Below are positions 25,775 through 30,594 of a DNA stretch of 30,594 nt, piece after piece (the first letter of the stretch is position 1; every line of letters starts with the position of its first letter). Below the pieces are notes generated by a model. The model searched no databases and was not told the DNA's origin. It saw nothing but the letters and a program-made list of their open reading frames with translations. The stretch lies in NCBI GenBank assembly GCA_036897485.1, contig JAYMTF010000759.1, positions 1 to 30,594 on the forward strand, written 5' to 3'. The stretch is from Pelargonium nanum. Its lineage: Eukaryota > Streptophyta > Magnoliopsida > Geraniales > Geraniaceae. Made by a program: the position numbers and the translations under genes.

Positions 25775-27642
25775 GAAATAAATAAATAAAACGATCTCAA
25801 AACACTTATTCTAATACAAATACACTAGGAATTGAATAGGGTTATCAAGGTATTATAGGGGGAGATAGACATTTAGTTGATTGTGAAACAAATCTATGAA
25901 AGTTGGTATGGTAATGTCAATTTAGATTTTATGGTCAAATTGGGATGCCTTTTAGTCTTGCTTCTAGAGTTTTAGATCTCTTGTATTCTCTAATTTTTCC
26001 CAACAACCAAAAAAAAAAATGCAGTCTTCAAAGTTGGGTGATGGTCTAAAATCTAAATATTTGACCACCAACAAAATGCTTTAAAGCAATATGTAACCAA
26101 AGTTAAGATTAGGTCCTCTATGCCACATTTTAATTATTTGAGCATCAATTTTTCAAGTTGAAATCACAATTTAAGTCATAATTAATGAGTTTTGAGGAGT
26201 TTATAGAATAAGTGAATTTCATCTAGCTTTGTAAACTCTATTGCTTGTTGAATCTATATTTTAAATAGAAAATACTAACAAATTGATATATTTTATTTTA
26301 ATAAAAAGAGTCTTACTGTTTTTATTACTGGAAAGACGACTAATTTTTGTTAAAGCTCGATTATTCAATTTAAAAATGCCACAAAACAAATTTGTGAATG
26401 CAAAGCTTGTTTTAATTTATTAATTTTGTGATACAACATTTTATCAACTGATTAGACTTTTGTCGCACAAAAGGATCATTATTCTAAAATTTGGTCAAAG
26501 GCAATTAAAATGTTATGAGTTCAATTATCAATAACTGAAATATTTAAAAAAATAATAATATTTCAACTCTAGAACACATAAATTAAAAATAAATAAAAAT
26601 ACTCTACGTGTCATAATTTCTTATAAATTAATTTGAAAATAATTAAATTAATTTGAGTTTAGTCTTATTCACTATTGCAGGCTTGCCCATTCTCTCAAGT
26701 TAGTTTTGTCCAATCTTTGTGAGAATATGATGGGAGGTCTTACCTTTCTTTTTTTAATATTGACAACAACATATTTTGCATTATTATGTGTCCAAAATTC
26801 CAAACATAAAATCCAAATCAACTTCATGCTTGAAAGTAACATAATAATAAATTTAAATCAAGCTTATCCACTTAATAATTTAGATGTCATTCTATAATTA
26901 TTATGCAAATAATTCAAATCACTGTCAAATAAATTATCTAGTTTTTATTTTTTAACTTAACCAAAAAAAAAATGGACTCTATCTAATAGTAACTTAACCG
27001 GGCCAAGTTGATCCAGTGGAGTAGAAGATGATTTGGTCCAAATTAAAATTCGGTCCAAAACAATTTTTATCTCTAAGTTTATTTTCAAAAAATGTTGGTA
27101 ATTTTTTATAGTAAAAATTGTTATTTGCAGTAAAGTATATTTTATTATCGTTCATTCAGTTTCTTTCATTTTATTGTTTTTTCTTAAACATTCTCTTGAT
27201 TTTATCTTTCTTAACTTAAAATTGGTCTGTGATCCAGTGCTTGCTGCTTAGACTGACTACGACCAATTGAGTATTTAGTCAACTCGTTAAAGTACTATCT
27301 AACTTCGATTTAGTTTGTTTTAATTTAATTTAGTTCGATCTTAATTGATGCTTATTTCTTGTTTTCATATTGCGTGAAATAGTGGTATGAAAAGAATTTC
27401 TCAAGAATTTTTCATTTAAATGAAGGCTTGAATTTCAACGGACATTTGAAGTAATTTGAGTTATTTGAAGTAAACGAATAAACGAATCTCCGAGTGTTTG
27501 ATTGCAACTTTAACGAGGTCTAACTAAGACGCAAAACAGTATTAAAATTTGGAATACAAGACTTGGAGAAAGACAAGACATATACATTCTTTATTGGTAA
27601 TTTTGCTTTTTGGTATTGTTGTTGGAGTGTTGCGACGAGAAC
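25775..27642. other. AT-rich intergenic DNA, nothing recognised
   Basis: Nearly 1.9 kb of strongly AT-rich sequence. The only plus-strand open frame (26706-26897) has no recognisable domain. I see no exon-like GC shift, tandem repeat or transposon end. Confidence 0.55.
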
Positions 27643-27905
27643 TAGAGGTGACAATTTCAGGTTTAGATCAAATTTGTTTGGGCTCAAGTTGATAAAAAAA
27701 ATCTACATACGGTTGTTTGAAAGAGTTTCGACTTATTTGAATTTCACTTTTTAGTGTAGAGTTGTGTGAATTCGTATGAGCTTGCTCGATCTGACTCAAA
27801 ACTTTTACAAGATAAATTCAACTTGAAAGTTTTTCGGATTTGGTCGGTCAATAATTGGACCAGATTTCGAGTGTCAGCGGGTGTGAATTCAAATTGTCCG
27901 CTCTA
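27643..27905. mobile_element. hAT-like MITE, about 263 bp
   Basis: The left end TAGAGGTGACAATTT and the right end AAATTGTCCGCTCTA are imperfect inverted copies sharing TAGAG and GACAATTT. They match the ends of the 25236-25485 element in pattern. Target duplications are not clear. The frame at 27563-27754 overlaps it and is not supported as a gene. Confidence 0.55.
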
Positions 27906-27948
27906 ATAGGAATACATAATAAATTATGATGATGATACCTATAGCTGA

Positions 27949-28400
27949 CAATTTGTGTTGTAACATGACAAACGACACGGAATTAGCGTGTTTGTGCTCA
28001 ATTTTGTAATCTGCCGTATTTGTATTGTGCCTCCAAAATACACACATAATTAATTAGTCGTGTTGTGACACGTACGACACGCCATACACGCACAATTAAC
28101 AGTATAATTGTAAATTAATCATAGTATTGTGTCAAACTTGTTGGGTTATGTCCTGCCAAACATGTTGGTCAGTGTCGTATCGATCAAATGTGTTGGGTCG
28201 TGTTTGTGTCGATCGTGTCGTGTCATACACGACTCATTTAGTTATTATGTTAAATATGACGTATTTATAATCGTGTCATATTTGTGTTGAACCATGCATC
28301 ACGATTACAAGACGTGATATGTTCGTGTTGAATTGTGCAACACACAACCTTCGACACGACACAAACGCGACACGCACGCACAGACTATAATGATATCGTA
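27949..28400. mobile_element. hAT-like element remnant rich in CGTGTCG / CGACACG
   Basis: It starts TATAGCTGACAATTTGTG, like the other MITE ends here, and continues with many short direct and inverted CGTGT, ACGACAC and GTCGTGTC blocks, able to fold extensively. The right end is not defined. Confidence 0.4.
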
Positions 28401-28416
28401 CGATGTAGCGTGAAAA

Positions 28417-28626
28417 TTGGGAAAAGGTTTCGAGGAGCACCATAAAGCTCTTCCGGAGACTTTGGGACTTTTTGAAGAATTGCAACTCAAGCATGAGGCA
28501 ATGTACAGTAGTCAACGTTTTTTCGTCTTCTATTCTCTTCCTTTCATGACGGCAGTTTTGACTTTTTTATACATTAATTTTTGTCTTATAGATAAAAAAT
28601 TTAATAAATTTGGTAACATAATATAA
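28417..28626 (+). pseudogene. Possible gene fragment (unidentified)
   Basis: The first part (28417-28515) is locally GC-richer than its surroundings and encodes a hydrophilic stretch including HKALPETLGLFEELQLKHEA, with protein-like composition. There is no ATG at the left end: the frame opens at a TTG after an in-frame TGA. The second half becomes AT-rich and hydrophobic, like non-coding DNA. I do not recognise a family. It may be a short captured exon next to the hAT-like remnant, or chance. Confidence 0.2.
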
Positions 28627-29371
28627 TTACTAATTTCATATGAATAATATTTAGGATCAAAACTACATGCACCCATATATCAACCTACATTTTGAAGGTT
28701 GGGTTATGTAGAATGAGATCAACCAATTTTCAAGTTATGTCGGATCTGCTTTGAAAATTTTGGGGTTGGATTGATATATTTATATAAACTCGTATATTTT
28801 ACATGTAAAAACTTAAATTTTTCTCGATATGTGATTGAAAACCCACAATTCTAACGTACCCACAATTCTTTTCGGGTCGAATTTGGGGTAGAAATTCTAC
28901 CCGAGCTCGATTGGAAAAAGCGTATTAATAGCTTTGGTAGCGAATCATCATGTAGTTGACAAATAAGATTGACCATTATACACTTTTTTAGCCCCTAATA
29001 AAGTCATATGTAATTAATGATGATTAGTTAAAAAAAACATACCTTTGAAAATCAAAGGCCAAGATTTTGGGCGACTCAATTGTTTTGATCAACGAAGAAC
29101 CTTAAAATCTCATTTTAAAGATGACCATATTGAAAATTGAGTGGCTCATAGTTCTGAGTGTAACTATATCATTTGATTAATACTCATTTTAACTTACTTA
29201 CGAAGTTACTTTTTTGTTCTAATGCATTGTCTCAAAGATTTAAGTTTATTTATATAAAACAAATTCGAAGATTTTATTAATTTGTTAAATGTTCTCACTA
29301 CATTTATTTCATGAAGTGATTGTTTACTTCTCACGTATTGTTGTTATGATGTTGTACAATATCACATTCAA
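28627..29371. other. AT-rich intergenic DNA, nothing recognised
   Basis: No gene, repeat or transposon terminus is visible apart from short GGGTCGAATTTGGGG-like tracts near 28875, of the kind found inside the hAT-like elements. Confidence 0.5.
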
Positions 29372-29440
29372 GTGTTGAGCAAGTTCGCAGGCAAAACCAC
29401 CAATGGTCCAGGAAGTGGCCAACACTATCGAGGTGTGTAA
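29372..29440 (+). pseudogene. Possible AP2/ERF-like fragment
   Basis: A short frame reads KTTNGPGSGQHYRGV and then a TAA stop. HYRGV is how many plant ERF DNA-binding domains begin (HYRGV-x-x-RPWG), with a similar polar Gly/Ser lead-in. The rest of the domain is absent. The stretch is GC-richer than the flanking AT-rich DNA. At 5-7 matching residues the likeness could be chance. Confidence 0.2.
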
Positions 29441-29966
29441 TATGTGACGTACTTGTATGCCAAATTTTGATAACACGTTTTTCGTTAAATTGATCGTTTA
29501 TATAAACTCAACGTTTTTAGTAATTTATTGTTTAATTCGCCAAAATAATAATGCTTTATGTTTTCATTGAGTTGAAAAAGAGTTACTATATTTGGTTCTC
29601 ATGTATTATAGATGTTTACTCGTTATTTTACATGCATAACAGCTTTCACGTGTAATTGCAAATAAATTTAGATGTTAGTCAACATAATAAGTTGTACAAC
29701 ATATGTTATGTTACAAACACCAAACAATCATAACATTTTGTTTGTTGCATTGTTATTTTAATTGAAGCATCAATTAGTTGATTACCAAACGTTATAACAT
29801 AATTCAATAGTTTGGTTGAATTGTCAATTTTAAAATTTAAAACTAATAAATAGTGTGGCCTAACTTATTAATTAATGAAGTGCATGTTAATTTTCTCACA
29901 ATTATGAATGTCCCTTTTGCGTGTAAATCAAGTTATTGTGTTTTTATGCTATGTGTAGCTAGCTAG

Positions 29967-30150
29967 AGTTGGCAATACGTTTGTATCTTTCACGTTTAGA
30001 ATTTAACCATAGCAACACCAACATAACATATTTCATAATTATGTTCCAATAATGAACAAGAAGTACGAGACACTTATGCACACATAACACATATACACCA
30101 TGTTTAACTAGTTGGGACGGTTTCACACGACACGAGCTAACACGTTCTAT
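29967..30150. mobile_element. Left part of a hAT-like MITE, cut by a LINE
   Basis: TAGAGTTGGCAATACGTTTG at about 29967 matches the MITE left ends in this window. The interior (CACACGACACGAGCTAACACG near 30126) is the same type as at 28000-28400. The element has no right end: LINE sequence takes over after about 30150. Confidence 0.4.
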
Positions 30151-30154
30151 ATTT

Positions 30155-30594
30155 TTTTGGGAATAATATATATATATATATATATATATATTTGATAGGC
30201 AAGCGGTACCTTTTATTCATCCAACCCGAATGTCAAAATAAAAGTACAAAGGAAGGACTCTCACAATCCGTCAAGCCAAGCAAGAAGACGGATTGGAGAT
30301 CCAAGACGAGAGCGAGAAGCTATTACATAAAGAACTATCAAAACATTGAAGTAAAGAGTAAGTAAAACTCTAGATACGAAGTAATGTGTCTTGAATGCTA
30401 GGAAATTGGTGACGAAAGATGAGACCATTGCGAGCAAGCCAAATATGCCAAAGATAAATTAAGCAGATTGAGTCCCTAACTTTTCGAGCTAGTCGACTTC
30501 CAATAAACCCGGACGCCCATGCAACTATTTAAGAGAAGCAATCATGGGGAAGAGCCAAAAACACCCCCACCAAGACAGAATACCATGCCAAACT
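30155..30594 (-). mobile_element. L1-type LINE 3' end, running off the right edge
   Basis: A minus-strand frame gives SRLARKVRDSICLIYLWHIW followed by LARNGLIFRHQFPS, the pattern found after the reverse transcriptase of plant L1 ORF2 (W-x-x-W-x-ARN). Stop codons on both sides show decay. The 3' end has GGATGAATAAAAGGTACCGC, then CTTGCCTATCAAA, typical of plant L1 tails, then an (AT)n tract at about 30168-30190. The 5' part lies outside the window. Confidence 0.7.
30168..30190. repeat. (AT)n microsatellite at the LINE 3' end
   Basis: About eleven AT units directly follow the LINE 3' tail, consistent with a microsatellite grown from the tail or target site. Confidence 0.85.

Overview
This window is plant nuclear DNA. 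Its genes have many short GT-AG exons and AT-rich introns, plant TATA boxes and plant-type transposon debris, and all three recognisable genes have best-known counterparts in flowering plants. Protein detail suggests a core eudicot, perhaps an asterid, but the species cannot be fixed from sequence alone. Nothing prokaryotic, viral or CRISPR-like is present.

Layout, left to right. (1) 1-3480: the 5' five exons, on the minus strand, of a mitochondrial-type long-chain prenyl (solanesyl) diphosphate synthase of the SPS3 type. The catalytic DDxxD exons are missing and would lie beyond the left edge; the intron running off that edge holds a 215-219 bp tandem array and a CACTA-like end. Two defects suggest this copy may be decaying. 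(2) 3480-5850: intergenic, with a tRNA-derived SINE flanked by a perfect 11-bp target duplication and a hAT-like MITE. (3) 5854-16128: a complete seven-exon minus-strand gene of 955 aa for a C3HC/BIR-like zinc-finger protein of the NIPA / IAP-like protein family. Its 4-kb first intron carries a complete miniature LTR retrotransposon (TRIM). (4) 16129-18067: the ILP1 promoter side, with a 649-bp PIF/Harbinger-like MITE (TAA duplications) and a perfect 40-bp tandem duplication. (5) 18068-23462: a complete 14-exon minus-strand gene of 460 aa for a CBL-interacting protein kinase, closest to CIPK23. (6) 23463-30594: gene-poor DNA with two L1-type LINE 3' fragments, several related hAT-like MITEs, a Stowaway-like MITE and two short gene-like fragments of uncertain origin.

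The genes are not an operon and do not form one pathway. The likely roles are ubiquinone side-chain synthesis in mitochondria (if the SPS copy works), a nuclear zinc-finger protein, and a calcium-sensor-regulated kinase acting on membrane K+ and nitrate transport. I found no evidence for a previously undescribed system. The most notable points are the damaged prenyltransferase copy, the long insertion that splits the second zinc module of the NIPA-like protein, the TRIM inside its intron, and a set of transposon insertions with readable target-site duplications.
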